This document shows positions 48,447 to 60,588 of a DNA stretch of 64,000 nucleotides, piece after piece. The DNA lies in assembly GCA_949357655.1 (NCBI GenBank), contig CASHTG010000010.1:496001-560000 (forward strand), given 5' to 3'. Numbering within the stretch: the first letter of the stretch is position 1; every line of letters begins with the position of its first letter. This stretch comes from Parascedosporium putredinis (taxonomy: Eukaryota > Ascomycota > Sordariomycetes > Microascales > Microascaceae). The position numbers were made by a program, and so were the translations under genes. The notes under the pieces are model-generated. The model saw only the letters and a list, made by a program, of their open reading frames with translations, ran no database searches and was not told the origin of the DNA.

Positions 48447-49835
48447 GATTTCTGTTTTCTCTTCTCTTGTCTCGTTTATGTTATAGTTTGGTTCCGTACT
48501 CGTCGTTCTCGCGCTGGCAGTCGGTGGGCGGGTTGGCGCTCTATCGATAATGGTTCGAGCTGCTCATCTCTTGGGTTCGCACCGGGCGGCAACCAGGAGG
48601 TACGGGAATCGGGCGGATATTCCACAAGCACATGATATTGTATCAGCTGCTGAAACAAACGCCATCTCTGGGTTGGATGTCTCGGTATGGATTCCGAGTC
48701 ACGGTTGGTAATCAGGCGCGCGATGTGGTGCTCGCACGTCATCGCGTCCGGGATTGACGAATGCCGCCGCCATAGGTTGAAACACCTTTGAAGGGACAGC
48801 GGCTGCCCCGGTCGAGTCGCCATCCCTTGTGGAATCCTGGGCTTTTTGTTTCCTATTGCTTGATTAATTCTTTTTCTTTGGGCAGATGTACTTGGCGCCA
48901 CCAGATGATTGATTACCGGTATTGGATTGGACGAAGCGCGATACCAGTTGACGTGTAGACTATCGGGGCATGGCGGGCCGCGTCACACGTCCCAGGAAAG
49001 CTCCGCGACTTCGGGTTAACGAGAAGCTTTCGGCTCATATCTCCATCGCCGTCAAAAATAACCTGGGAGTATGCCGGCCACTCGGAAACCCAGAAACAAG
49101 CCCCGGAACCAAACTTCTACGTCAGTAGATACTCGAGGATAGGATTCCGAGTGCGCGCAAAGCCCACCAAGCACCCGGATTGTTGCGACAAAGTTGCCCG
49201 GAGCGATCCAAGCACCCTTTTATCAAAAACCATCGGCGATTAATTGCCTATCAAAGAGAGTGCCAACAGGGGTTGCGGGAAGGCTGGGGAAGTGACTTGT
49301 GGTGTAATAATGTTTTAGGCAACGGCATACTTGGTCTGCGACTACATGCATCCATAGATGTAGCCTCTGTTCTTGAAGGTGATAGATACTGTAAATGCAT
49401 CGAAAATCCTAAACACGACCTGCTAGGCCAACGCTACGGGGAATATTGAAGACGAAGCAAGGAGTCGTCGGGTCTACACATCAGACCACACTTCCACCAG
49501 AGCTATCAATTCGCTGGGTTTCACGCGGCTCGGGCCAGAAGCGACCTATGGTTGCCAAGTAGGCTTTTACACCTTCAGCTGTTTGCGGATAACGTGGACG
49601 GTGTGGCAATAATTGTAGTCAAAGAGGCGAATATGATATATATCATTTATGTTGAAACCTTGTTTCCAAAACACTGCGTGAGGATCCAGCTTGAGATGCT
49701 GTCCTCGTCCATGAAGAGAAGCGCCAAAGTAAAAGAGTTAAAGTACAAAGAAATGCAGCCATAATCGTTCCTGCCACTCGAAATTTCGGGCTCAGCCGTT
49801 GGTGTATCCAAGCCCTATAGGGTGGGCTATCTATT
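48447..49835. other. Intergenic; permease promoter side
   Basis: About 1.4 kb with only short ORFs (the longest, 48476-48901 minus, 141 codons, has no recognisable domain and overlaps the likely permease leader). No RNA gene or repeat recognised. Confidence 0.6.
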
Positions 49836-51393
49836 CTATACAGACCTCCACCTGTCATCCTGCTCCGTGTCCGGGATCTGCTGAGAATACTGCACCGTGA
49901 CTATGTCGGTCCGAACAATGACGCCGTCCTTGGGCCTCGACTGCCTCGAGGGATTGTCATTGTGGCCGATGTAATGTTGGTGGTTGTGCTCGTTGCCGCT
50001 CAGTATGTCTTCTTGGCTTTCGTCGTCCTTGACGATTGTGAGGCCGAGGTCGTCGCGGTTTTTGATTTAGGCTTGCGCTGGCCGAGCTCGTAGCCGGCCT
50101 TGCTGCCGGTGCTGTAGTCCTCAAAATATCGTGGGGTGTTTTTATTGGACTTGTTGGAGCTGAAGGGGTTGCGGCGCATGATGAGATCCATCAGGGGCTG
50201 AAGAATAGGAATGGATGAGGCGATGATGATTGTGCTACCTTCGATGCTGTGGGGGAGTTGTTAGCAAGGGGCATTCGGGTTTTGAAGAAGGAAACACGTA
50301 CACAGTCCAGATGACCAAGTCCGAGGTATCGTAAGAAAAGTCGGGGCTCTTGAGAGATGGGATACGAGTCGTCTTGTAAATTGCCACAACACCAGAACTG
50401 TTGATGCAGTCGTATTGGTTAGTTTGGTTACCGAAACCGATAACGGGGAAATGGTTGCCTCTCTTACATGGAACCGATGCCCAGCGCGACGCAAAGAGCA
50501 ATCTTCTTTCGAAGCGAAAGTTGAAGTTGGAAGAGAACGACGGTAGGATATACGGCAAGGTAGATGTCGACGAATGCGGAGAAAGCTGGAACAGCGTTAG
50601 TTAGATGAGTGCACAATCGATAACCTGACTTTTGTTAAGAGATACTTACAACCAGCGTAGATGCAGTATGCGACGAGAATCTCAGGATCGAAGCACTTGC
50701 CCTCCACGGAAAAGTCCCAGAGAGATCGCGCGGGCATGCACCGGCCCAGGAGAACGCCCACGGTCGCGAACAGCGTAAGTTGGCACCATATTCCCATCCA
50801 CCATAGGAACCAGCGGTGGTAGCGCGTCGGGTTGAGGAGACGCTGGAGAAGAACGACGACGGCCATCTTGGGCAGGCCGAAGGACATGACGCCGGGGCAG
50901 AAGGCAGCCGTGGTCCATAGGATGGCGCTCTGCTTTTGCTCGACGGTGAGGAGGGCGAAGTGCTTCCCGTTACCCGATGCGACGGCCATGGTGGACAGCG
51001 CGGTCGAGATCCAACTGCATACCTGTAACCATGGCGAGGAATGAATTAGTTATCCCGGCTTTAGACTTGAATTTCGCCATATTTCATGGGGATGCGAGTG
51101 GACATGGGGTATTGGCTCCGACAACTCGGGATATATGTAGTGGGCAACGCAAGCTAACGAAACGAAGAGGGCACGGATGATGCGAGCGCGGGTTGGAAAG
51201 GACGCTTGCTTACCTGTGCAGAGACCGTGAACCAGTCATCACTCTGCAGCTTGCCCATGATCTTGCCGCGGACGTAAAGGCGAGCAATAACGAAGAGGGT
51301 GCTAAGCGACGTAATGGCCCAGCAGATGCCGATTGTGTAGGGCCCCTTATCTTGGGCTGCCCATTCCGGGGATCCCTCCACAGGTCCAGCCAT
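49836..51393 (-). CDS. Rhodopsin-domain (PTH11-like) seven-helix membrane protein 2
   Basis: Five exons are 51214-51393, 50650-51022, 50468-50585, 50302-50397 and 49836-50246. They sum to 1178 nt, and one missing A in the run at 50059-50063 (T on plus) gives 393 codons. The start MAGPVEGSPE at 51393 precedes ICWAITSLSTLFVIARLYVR and the DDW of the first loop. Later landmarks are MSFGLPKMAVVVLLQRLL, SLWDFSVEGKCFD with the conserved Cys, SAFVDIYLAVYPTVVLFQLQ, KKIALCVALGIGSI and IEGSTIIIASSIPILQPLM. The corrected frame extends the cytosolic tail by about 80 residues, rich in Asp/Asn/Gln and including LGLTIVKDDESQE. Without the correction the protein would stop early. The function (surface sensing or other) is not known for this family. 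Confidence 0.85.
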
Positions 51394-54300
51394 GGCTTGT
51401 ATGATGAAATAAGAAGGCAGAGAACAGAACTGCACTGGTAGTTGGCGAAAAGAATGGAATTTGGATGAGAAACGACCCGTTTCCTGCCCACAAGATAAAG
51501 AGGACAAGATGAAGGACAAGAACCTTGACGAGGGAGCCAAGTCTAGTCTTATAAAGTGGAGCAAGAGGGTTTTCTTTTCGTTGGCTCCTCTCCTGTCATC
51601 CAGAGATGCCCTAGTCGTGATGATTTTGACGGTAGTGATATTCCGAAAGCATGCCTGTTATATCACATATACCGGGGCTGCGGTTCCGGTATTGAGCTAT
51701 CACTTTTCTCTCTTGTCTCTCTCACCTCTCTCCTGCCTCCCCGCTGTATCGAGGCTGGATACGGAGATTCTGGTATTTTGGCGACGGAGTCTCTGCGGGT
51801 GGCGCAAAGAGAGGGTTTCGGGGGCTTCCTTGGCTCTCAAGTGTCTGGCTCGGGCGTGGGGAGAGACGGGATTCAAGGGTAAGGGATGGACGAGGGAAGG
51901 GATAAAAAAGTAAAGTGCCGATCATTACATGACGCGAATAAGAGGAGGATGGGGGTGGATGGCATCCAGAGTTGCCTTGGGAGGTGAGTGTCCTGAACAC
52001 TTGTGATAAGGGGGCCTTGACAGGATGTCAAGAGAGGGTGTGGAGCCGCGAGCTGGAAAAGACGCAACACGGGGAAGTAAAAGCGTCCAGAGGTAGGGTT
52101 ACAATATATCATGCCTCACGATTCCAGCGCGTCTTTTCTCTTTTGTCGCCACTAATAGGGGGTGTGATTTTGCCTGGGGCTGAGAAGAGCCGAGGAACGG
52201 GGACGGGCGAAACTTGCGCGGATGGCAACCCGGGTGGAATATGCCTGCCCGTTGACGCCAATCTTTCCTCTTTCTTCCGGGCCGAATCATCGATGCTTCT
52301 ACCAAGGGGGTGGGCCGCTCTGGTCGACCGAAGAGACTAGACTTGGCGAGTGGTTTGATGTGAGTGGGAGGCGAGAGGCACGCATGTAGACGGGGGTTAG
52401 GCAAGGGTCTGGAACAAGCGAGTCTTTTTGTAATATCCTTCTCCTCTGTTACGAAGAGCGGCCCAGTTGCAAGCCACACAACCATAGGGACGGTAAGGAA
52501 CGCCCCAAAGCCCTCGCCCGCTTTTGCTTCAACGTGGAGGTGGGTTGAACGCTGATCATCTACAGAACAAGACTGATGTTTCGATTTCCAAACGGTTGCT
52601 TTTCTTCTTTTTCAACTTTGGCTACTCCTGGGTTTGCTTGTTCTACTGTGGGGAGGATGGCTCAAGAATTGAAGAATGCGGGACTAAAAGGGTGCGAAGA
52701 ATGCAGTTATGTGGATAGGGAGTGCTCTAGATACAGCCATGTACTGGATCGAGCTTCAAACGTGCATCTTGGGGAAGGGCGAGGGTACCCACGACGCCAG
52801 TCCACCCATTGTATATTTTGTGCGACAATATGATCATAATTCGACTGCTCCCTCCCGTCTCTGAAACGAACGCCGGGTCCAGCGCCTCGGGACTAGCTGC
52901 CCCTTTTACCGTATTACCGATTAATGTGTATTCGTAAAAGAAACAGAAATTGAAAAGTCTCCTGATGTACAGGTCACACGTAGGCAACCTGCCGGCTGTT
53001 GTGAATACAGGCAGGGGCGAGGTAGGTTCCGCGCTCTGTGGTAGGGGGCAGACGGCTCCTTTCCTTCCGGTCTCTCCCAAGTCCCGCCACCGTGGGTCTG
53101 GAGGATGCTGCTGTTTACACCACGGACATCATGACGGCCCCCGAGACACCTGGCGCCCGCCAGGATGAACACCTCAGGTTTTCGCCTGTTTCTTGGCCTC
53201 CGCCCCGTTGTTTTCTGTATGTTGTAACGGTTTTGGTCCATTTTGCTATACCCATCGCAGTGGTGCAACCAAGCGGATAGGAATGCGCAAAATGCCTGTT
53301 GCGAGTGCTGGCATTGGCTAGTTTGCAGCTCGTGTTCTTCGAGCCAGCCATGCCCTCTCCTGAGCAAGCTCACAACTTGTCGAGGGCCGACCATAAACGC
53401 TATTCCGTCTCATGCGCCTCCGGAGATTTGGAAAACAGCCAACCGCAGTGTTCGTTGGTGGTTCAAGAAACAGCATAGAAATGCGGGCACCTCCTCGCTT
53501 GGACCATGCTATCCATGCTTGGCGTGGGGCCGGGACGACCTTGCTGTCCTGCCTATCACTGGAGCTCGAGATTTCATAGTGGAGATGCAACTAGCGATCC
53601 TCCCTGCCCCCTCACCCTCACCCACCCCCACCGAGCGACCAGGGAAGTCCTGGCCAAAGTCCAGCTTGTTTGGCCTCTTGAGGTCCAAAAATAATGAGGG
53701 AAATCGAGAAACCCGCAGAGAAGCCGAAGAAAAATCAGACCATGTTTGGGCCTGGAAACTGCATTGCATCTTTCGCCTCTTCGTTGGCTAGAGGCTGATA
53801 TTCCTTTCGTTTAAGAAAACAACCTCGATCGCCAATCGCATCTAAGGTGGGTGAATGTTCAATTCCTTCTTCCTCCATTTTGCTTTTTTACGTTGCGTTC
53901 GAGATCGCAGTATCGTGACAAAAGAGCCCCTTTGCATCCTCAGGAAGAGGAAAAAGCAAGTTCAGAAAACGGCGCTGCTCGTCACAAGTAGCAATTTTGT
54001 TAAGCATGGATGTTACAAGTAGTTACAGATAGAAGAGAGGATACTGCAGGGGACCCTTGTTCATAAGTCAGTAACAGCTAACGGCCGGATCATTTTTGGC
54101 CCCAACAACGACTACTTTAGCTCGCCCGCAACTTTTATTTCCAATAAGCTTCTCCTGCCTCAAAATGCTAGTGAGCTGACGGTCGGCGTTAGTACACGTC
54201 ACAGATTGGACATTGATAAATATTTCTACGAGGAGAAAAGGGTGAATACAAGTAAGAAGAAACGAGTCATGATGTTGGCTCTGAACTTGATCCTAGTTTA

Positions 54301-56890
54301 GGGCTCCCACTCTTTTCTCCTTCAACCACACCCTCTGCGCGCTGGCTCTCTCACATTACTTTGCTCGTATCCATGAGAAATATGAGAAGTTCTTGAATCT
54401 CTAGTAAATCCCTGCAGGAATCCCGGACGGGGAACGACTTCCGCCACAGGGGTCTTGCACCACCCACCCACCACGGGCCCACCTCCTCGGCATGCCCTTG
54501 AGCGCGCGGAAGCTTTCGCCTCTTGCAATGACGGGAGACGCCAATCGTTTCCTTGGTGGCCTCTGGTCTCCTTACCAAAGCCACTTCGATGCCACTGTTG
54601 GCTTGGCAAGAGTTCCCCGACTGGGAAAGGTCGTTCCCAGGGTGTGCTTCTCGACGAGGGTTCCAATCCTTTGAGAATTTTCTCCTCCACTCGATACCTG
54701 GCTTATTGGATAAAAAAATAAAATCAAAAACGAAGAGAAAAACAATATAGTGGCGGAGACCAGGCCACCATGGGTCCATGGCTGTTCACAGCGAAGCGGG
54801 AGCGGGAAGGAAAAATAGAAGGAACATGAATAAAGGTGAGGGGCGCTGAGATGTTGGCACAACGGGCGTACCACTAAGGGGAGCTCCCGCCCGCCCGTTG
54901 TTCCATCCGCCCCGTTAACTCCGCCCTCTCTGTTCCTTTCTCCTTTCAGTCGTAAAGGCGCCTCAAGCGTTTAGGCCGATGCCATCCAAGTTTATTATTG
55001 TCCCAGTCGCTCGGTGGCGGCTGGTGTCGTTCAAGCCACTTTGGCTGGCCCACGGACCCGGGAGCCTGCCGCACAATCCTATTCCGTCCGTCTGGGCTCG
55101 GAGCCGCCGCGCACTGAGCCACACCTCGGGCGATTTTTGGGATGCAGGAGGAGAGCTTGAACTATCGATAGGCTAGGCGAGAGGGGCTCACACTTGGAGC
55201 GAAAACTTGATAAGGGAAAAGCGAAATGAGGCGGCGCAAGTTGATCCATGTAGGTGCGATGAACTCTCGATTCCCGACTGCATCACATCTCATCTTCATC
55301 GAGCCCCAATTTCTGGTCTCCCAAGAGCTCCCCTCCTCCCTCCGGTCCCCCACCAGTGATACCCCTCAAGCAGCAAGTCAGGGGAAAAGACCCACTTTGC
55401 TTAAGTGAAGATCATCGTCAAGACTCGCCCTCTCATCAATGACGGCTTTGACGGGTTGCAACAGTCCTTTTGCTCCTCCAACCCCGGAGAAAGTACCCGT
55501 TTGCCAGGTAGAATTGCCTGCCTAGCCCCCGGCTCAGCGCGGAATGCTCGCACAGCATCCTTCACAAACCCAATAGTTGTTCCTATTCGGGGCAAGAAAA
55601 GCGGAATCTGAATTGTGATAGAACCTCCCCTTGGAAAGCAACCCTCGCCATTGATCGCACCGCGTAATCTTGTTGCGGAACACTTCTCCATCTCATGTTA
55701 CGTTTGATGTCAATCACCGTCGCACTGGCCATCGTGTCGTCTTTCTCACAGCTTTCGTCAACCAACAGCGTTGTTGTTATTTCAAGCATCCCACGTATAC
55801 TTGCTTTTCTCTTCGCCCCGGGTACCCCCTTGACTTCGAAATCACAGCTATTTTGCTTTTGGCAAAGTGGCCGTTTGCACTAGCCCAGATGCTTCCCCCT
55901 TCGTGTTTCCCTTTGTTGCCCATCTCCTATTCAAAAACGCCACGGCCGGCGCAGAGGTTGGCCCGAGGTCGCCTTACTTGCTTTTGTCCCTTTTACAATT
56001 CCTTCCTCCACGCTTCCCTCCTTCTCTCCTTTGGTCTCCCCACGATTGTTTGTGAGGTTATGCACACCACGACGTGGCGTACTCCTCCTGCAGCCATGGT
56101 GTGTCGATTTCCAGTTCTCGCCCCCTGGTAAACAAGGCTTCTTGTCCAGCCTTGGTATGGCCGAGTGGAGCCTCTCAACGTCGAACATTTATGGAGCTTG
56201 CTCCCACTGTTGCGCCCTTACAAGGGGGCGTTTCTTGAGAAAAGGCCTGCTTGGTCGAGCGGGATATCTGATCTATCCAACACACTAGTGAGGGATTCTC
56301 CCTTTGCCTGCAGGAACCCCGGTCCATTCGCCTCTTGACAAGATTGACAAGTCTAATGTCCAGCGAAGTAGAGCCCACCCCAGGCCGAGAAGGGCTGTTG
56401 AAACTTGAGGCGCCCCCTAATAGCGACCTCATGATGAGGTGACGGAGAATAGGGAATAGTTCGCTCCTCCCGTCGCCTAGGGATCTCTTAGAGGCCCCTG
56501 CCGATGCTGTTCGGAAAGGGGCTAGATGAGCTTGGATTGTCTTCTCTCTCGATTACCCCTCTCCAGCTGTTCAGATATCCATTCCTCGTCCGCCCTCCCT
56601 TTAGTCAACAAACAAAGAGATTCCCTTGCCCTCGTGTTCCCCAGAAAACCAGATTTCCCGCATTTTTCTTTCTCGCATCATCTCCTCCTTGTACGATCCT
56701 GCAAACAAAAGCATTGCGTATCACATCCCACATTTTATTTCGTTCTGCCTTCTTCTCTTGTGCGTCGACCTGCAGTGCAGATTCCCGACGTAACTCTGCA
56801 AGTTTCAAAAGACCGAGCACTGTAAAGGAACAGCGAACAGGATACCAGGAACAGAAATCCTTCCCCTACATCACAAAGTCCAGCCCAGTC
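51394..56890. other. Gene-free stretch of 5.5 kb
   Basis: This lies upstream of both the rhodopsin-domain gene (minus) and the O-methyltransferase gene (plus), so it is a divergent promoter region of unusual length. ORFs up to 182 codons (53243-53791 plus) overlap others on the opposite strand and lack domains. The last 300 bp (56560-56880) are CT-rich with frequent TCTCC, as in fungal leaders. No repeat, tRNA or transposon recognised. Confidence 0.55.
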
Positions 56891-58553
56891 ATGGCGAACG
56901 ACGGAACCAACGGAATCAACGGCGACCACCCCGCCGTTGACGTGGCCATCGCCATCCAGCCCAACAACGCCGAGGCCGTCCCCGACCTCCTCAAGCAGAT
57001 CACTGCCGGCGTGAGCGCTCTCGAGACGGGTGGCGATGAGGCTCGTCATGACCTTCTCATCAAGGCACGCACCCTTGTGCAGTCCCTCGAGACTCCCCGC
57101 GAGACCATGGTGAAGCACTGCTGGGCCCAGGTAAGGGATAGAACTACCACTTCCCATCCTCCTAACCAGCCCATACGCTGATATGGATCCTGACAGACTG
57201 GTGCCATGGCCGGCCTTTGCTTCGGCGTCGATTCCGGCTTGTGGAAACTCATGGCCAAGAACGGCGACAGGCCGCAAACTGTTGCTGAGCTGGCCGAGCC
57301 ACTCGGCGTTGAGCCCCTGCTTTTGAGTAAGTTGATGCGCATGCCGAACCATGCACCATGGTCGTGGTCCCTTCCTTTCCGTCACCCACGGGTTGCATTG
57401 ATCATCTCTGACCCTTTTCCCAGGCCGTCTCATGCGCCACCTTGGTGCCATGGGTTACATTATCGAAACTGGCACCGATGAGTACAAGCCTACCAACTAC
57501 TCCAAGGCCATGAGCATTCCCATCATCGGCGATGGTTACCTCGCCATGTAAGTTTCCTCTCGTTTCTTTACTGGCTCGGCCAGGGATCTCGGAGCCGATG
57601 CGTTTCCTCCGTGGTCGTCTCGCTTGAACCCCCGGTTTCGTCTTGTCATAGGAATAGAAAGTAACGTGTACAATGCTAACCTTGGCCCTTTTCTTCCAAA
57701 TGTAGGATTTCATGCACCAGCCAAGGCCCCATCAAGTTCCACGAGTACTCGCGCAAGCGGGGATTCAAGAACCCGACCGATGCCAAGGATACGTCCATGA
57801 TGTACGGCTACCAGACCGAAATGGACATGTTTGCCTGGCAGCAGTCCCTCGGCTACGGCATGCACTTCAACCACCACATGGGCGGCTACCGCCAGGGCCG
57901 CCCCCGTGGATGGGCCCCAACTTCTACCCAGTCAAGGAGCGCCTCATCGAGGGTGCCGACACCGATCCCGAAGCTGCCTTCCTGGTTGATATTGGCGGCA
58001 GTGTTGGCCACGATCTCGATGAGTTCCGCCGCCATCACCCCGATGCCCCTGGCAAGCTCATCCTCCAGGATCTCCCCGTCGTTATTGGTCAGATCAAGGA
58101 ATTGAATCCTGCCATTACCACGATGGAGTACGACTTCCACACTGCGCAGCCCGTTGAAGGTAAGAAAACGAAGCATACCATTTCCCCGAACTCAAAAACG
58201 GCATCAGCTAACCTATTCTTGTTCCCCCACTTCTAGGTGCCCGTGCGTACTACATGCACTCTTGCCTCCATGACTGGCCCGATGATGTCTGCGGCAGCAT
58301 CCTCGCCCGCATCAAGGCCGCCATGAAGCCTGGGTACAGCAAGCTGCTCATCAACGAGAACGTCATCCCGTCTACCGGCGCTTACTGGGAGACGTCGGCC
58401 CTTGACATGGTCATGCTGACTCTCTTCTGCTCTACCGAGCGTACTGAGACGGACTGGTATAACCTGCTCGAGAAGCAAGCCGGCCTCAAGATTGTCAAGA
58501 TTTGGAGCGGTGGGAAGGGCGTAGAGAGCTTGATTGAGTGCGAGCTCCCGTAG
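56891..58553 (+). CDS. SAM-dependent O-methyltransferase (plant-type, Methyltransf_2 family)
   Basis: It probably methylates a hydroxyl of a small aromatic or polyketide metabolite; the substrate is unknown. Exons are 56891-57130, 57197-57326, 57424-57547, 57706-58159 and 58237-58553. They sum to 1265 nt, and one missing C in the run at 57901-57905 gives 422 codons. The N-terminal dimerisation/winged-helix part includes GAMAGLCFGVDSGLWKLM and VAELAEPLGVEPLLLSRLMRHL. The SAM-binding loop DIGGSVGHDLDEF is at about residue 260, followed by LILQDLPVV. The catalytic His-Asp of SCLHDWPDD is at about residue 327. It ends GKGVESLIECELP. The restored segment QGRPPWMGPNFYPVKERL is what homologues have. 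It is convergent with the agmatinase gene. No polyketide or NRPS gene is in the window. Confidence 0.92.
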
Positions 58554-58924
58554 GAAAGTGGTAGGGCTACCATGTAGACTTTTCCAGCTATTGATACACG
58601 AGGAGTGATGATTGATGAGGATAAGGATGAGGCTCAGGTTTGTGGTGTGATAATGTAGGATGCAGACGTCTGTTTAGGATATCACTTAACCGCTTTATTG
58701 CAAACTTAAATCAACTATGAAACCTTGTGGTTCAGTTGTCTATTATAACAAGAATTCAACCCACACCAGCAATGTACGCCACCCGTGCAATACTCATTCG
58801 TAAAATGGTTCATTTTCGCAACCCCACGTGCGCCTTTCGTCTTCTCGACACCATTGATTATTTCTTCTTGTTCCAAAGAGAAATTTTCCTTCCATCAAGA
58901 GAAGGAACAAAAATTCCTCGCTGC
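58554..58924. other. Intergenic between convergent 3' ends
   Basis: 371 bp between the O-methyltransferase stop and the agmatinase stop. Nothing beyond expected 3' UTR sequence is seen. Confidence 0.6.
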
Positions 58925-60588
58925 TTACAACTCCTCGGAGGTCGAGCCGGGCACGCTGAGGGGGCCAGCCTTGACCATGAGGGTCATGACCTCGTAGAGG
59001 ACGTCGGCAGCGGCCATGGTGGTGAGCTCAGCGTTGGTATCGTAGGCAGGGGCGACCTCGACAATGTCAGCGCCGATGATGTTGATGCCCTCGAGACCGC
59101 GGATGATGGTGCGGAACTCGCGGGTGCTCCAGCCGCCAGTCTCGGGGGTACCGGTAGCAGGGGCGACTTTGGGTCTCGTTAGTCCAAGTGTCTTGTCACA
59201 GGATGCCGCGCATCTAATTATTTGGAGAGGGCGGAAGTTTTCTGAACTTACAAGCAGGGTCAATGGTATCGATATCCATGGAGAGGTAGACGGGGTTGGT
59301 GGTGCCGACCCTCTCGCGGATCTTCTTGATGATGCCCTCGGTGCCGATGGTGTCAATCTCGCGGGCCTCGACGATCTCGAAGCCGCAGTAGCCGTCGTTT
59401 TCGTAGTCAGAGGGGCCGGAAAGGGTGGTGCGGATACCGGCGTGGATGTTGGTGTCGTTCTTGAGGAGACCCTCCATGGCGGCGTGGTAGAAGTAAGTTC
59501 CGTGGTTGATGGCGGCAACGTCGCTGGGCTCGCCACCAAAGACCTTGGGCTTCCAGGTGTCGCTGGATGTATTGTTAGGTCCTTGCATTTCCACTTAAAC
59601 TAGGAGAATTGGGGTCGAGGGTGCAGGACACTTACAGATGGCTGTCGAAGTGGATGACGGTCACAGGGCCGTAGGCCTTGTTGATGCTCCTCAGCAGGGG
59701 CAGGGTGATGGTGTGGTCACCACCGAGGGTGATGATACGGGGAGAGTGTGGCCGGCCTTGGACTGGCCAGGCTTGTCGGAGTTGGTGAAGGGCTTGCGCA
59801 TGAGCAGGCTGTTGTGGCCGCGCTCAATCTGGCGAATGGCCCAGGTGTTGTCGTATCTGCAAAAAACGCAAGTTAGCTGGGCATTTTGACCAAGGGAGGG
59901 GCGCCCGCATGATGACTGCGAGTTGTACAGGGAAACACATACGAGGTAACGGGAATGTCACCGCAGTCCAAGATCCTCAACTCGCTGGTGAAAGGATTCG
60001 CGCCGAGGGGAACATTGTAACCACCGCTGAAACCAACCCTACGTGAGCCTGTGTTCGAGAAGACGAAGATTGTAAGCACGCAAACGGCGGAGCACAACAT
60101 ACTATAGGTTTAGCCTGCGCGAACCTTGTCTGATACCACTGGGGCCGAACCTAGCACCAGGGCGGTACGACGTGCCAGTGTCAAAGGGAGCACCTAAAAG
60201 GGCGTGTTAGGAACACGGTAAACGCTTGGAACATCTTGGGATTGACAAACCTAGGAAGGCGATGTCGAAGCGCTCGGTCTCGCTCGACAAGCAAGGGTAA
60301 TAAGGAAGGCGGGCAAAGGTGGCGATACCGGAGTAGACGGCATCGGCCTGTACCGTACATGTTAGCCATCTAGTCACGAGTATGACTTGGGTACGCGAGG
60401 TGTAGGGAAAGGTAGGCGACAGGTGGGAAGAAGAGGGCCAATCATACCTGAGTACCGCCATCACCGGGAAGGGAGTTGTACCAGAGACCCTGGAGAGGAC
60501 CGGCAATCATGGGAGTCTGGTCATGGCCAGCGTGGGCGAGGGCGCCAGCGGCGAAGAGGAGAATGCTAGAGGTGAGGGAAGAGATCAT
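58925..60588 (-). CDS. Secreted agmatinase/ureohydrolase-family enzyme
   Basis: It is predicted to hydrolyse a guanidino compound (agmatine or similar) to urea plus amine with a binuclear manganese centre. Seven exons are 60448-60588, 60251-60347, 60125-60193, 59943-60048, 59636-59856, 59252-59562 and 58925-59166. They sum to 1187 nt, and one missing base in GGGG at 59739-59742 (C on the coding strand) gives 396 codons. The N-terminus MISSLTSSILLFAAGALAHA is a clear signal peptide. Metal-site motifs are complete: LGGDHTITLP (about residue 190), HFDSHLDTW (about 210, split by an intron) and SMDIDTIDPAFAPATGTPE (about 305). The substrate-loop region INHGTYFYHAAMEGLL, seen in fungal members, is present. 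A secretory signal is unusual for arginine catabolism and suggests extracellular or vacuolar action. Confidence 0.9.
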
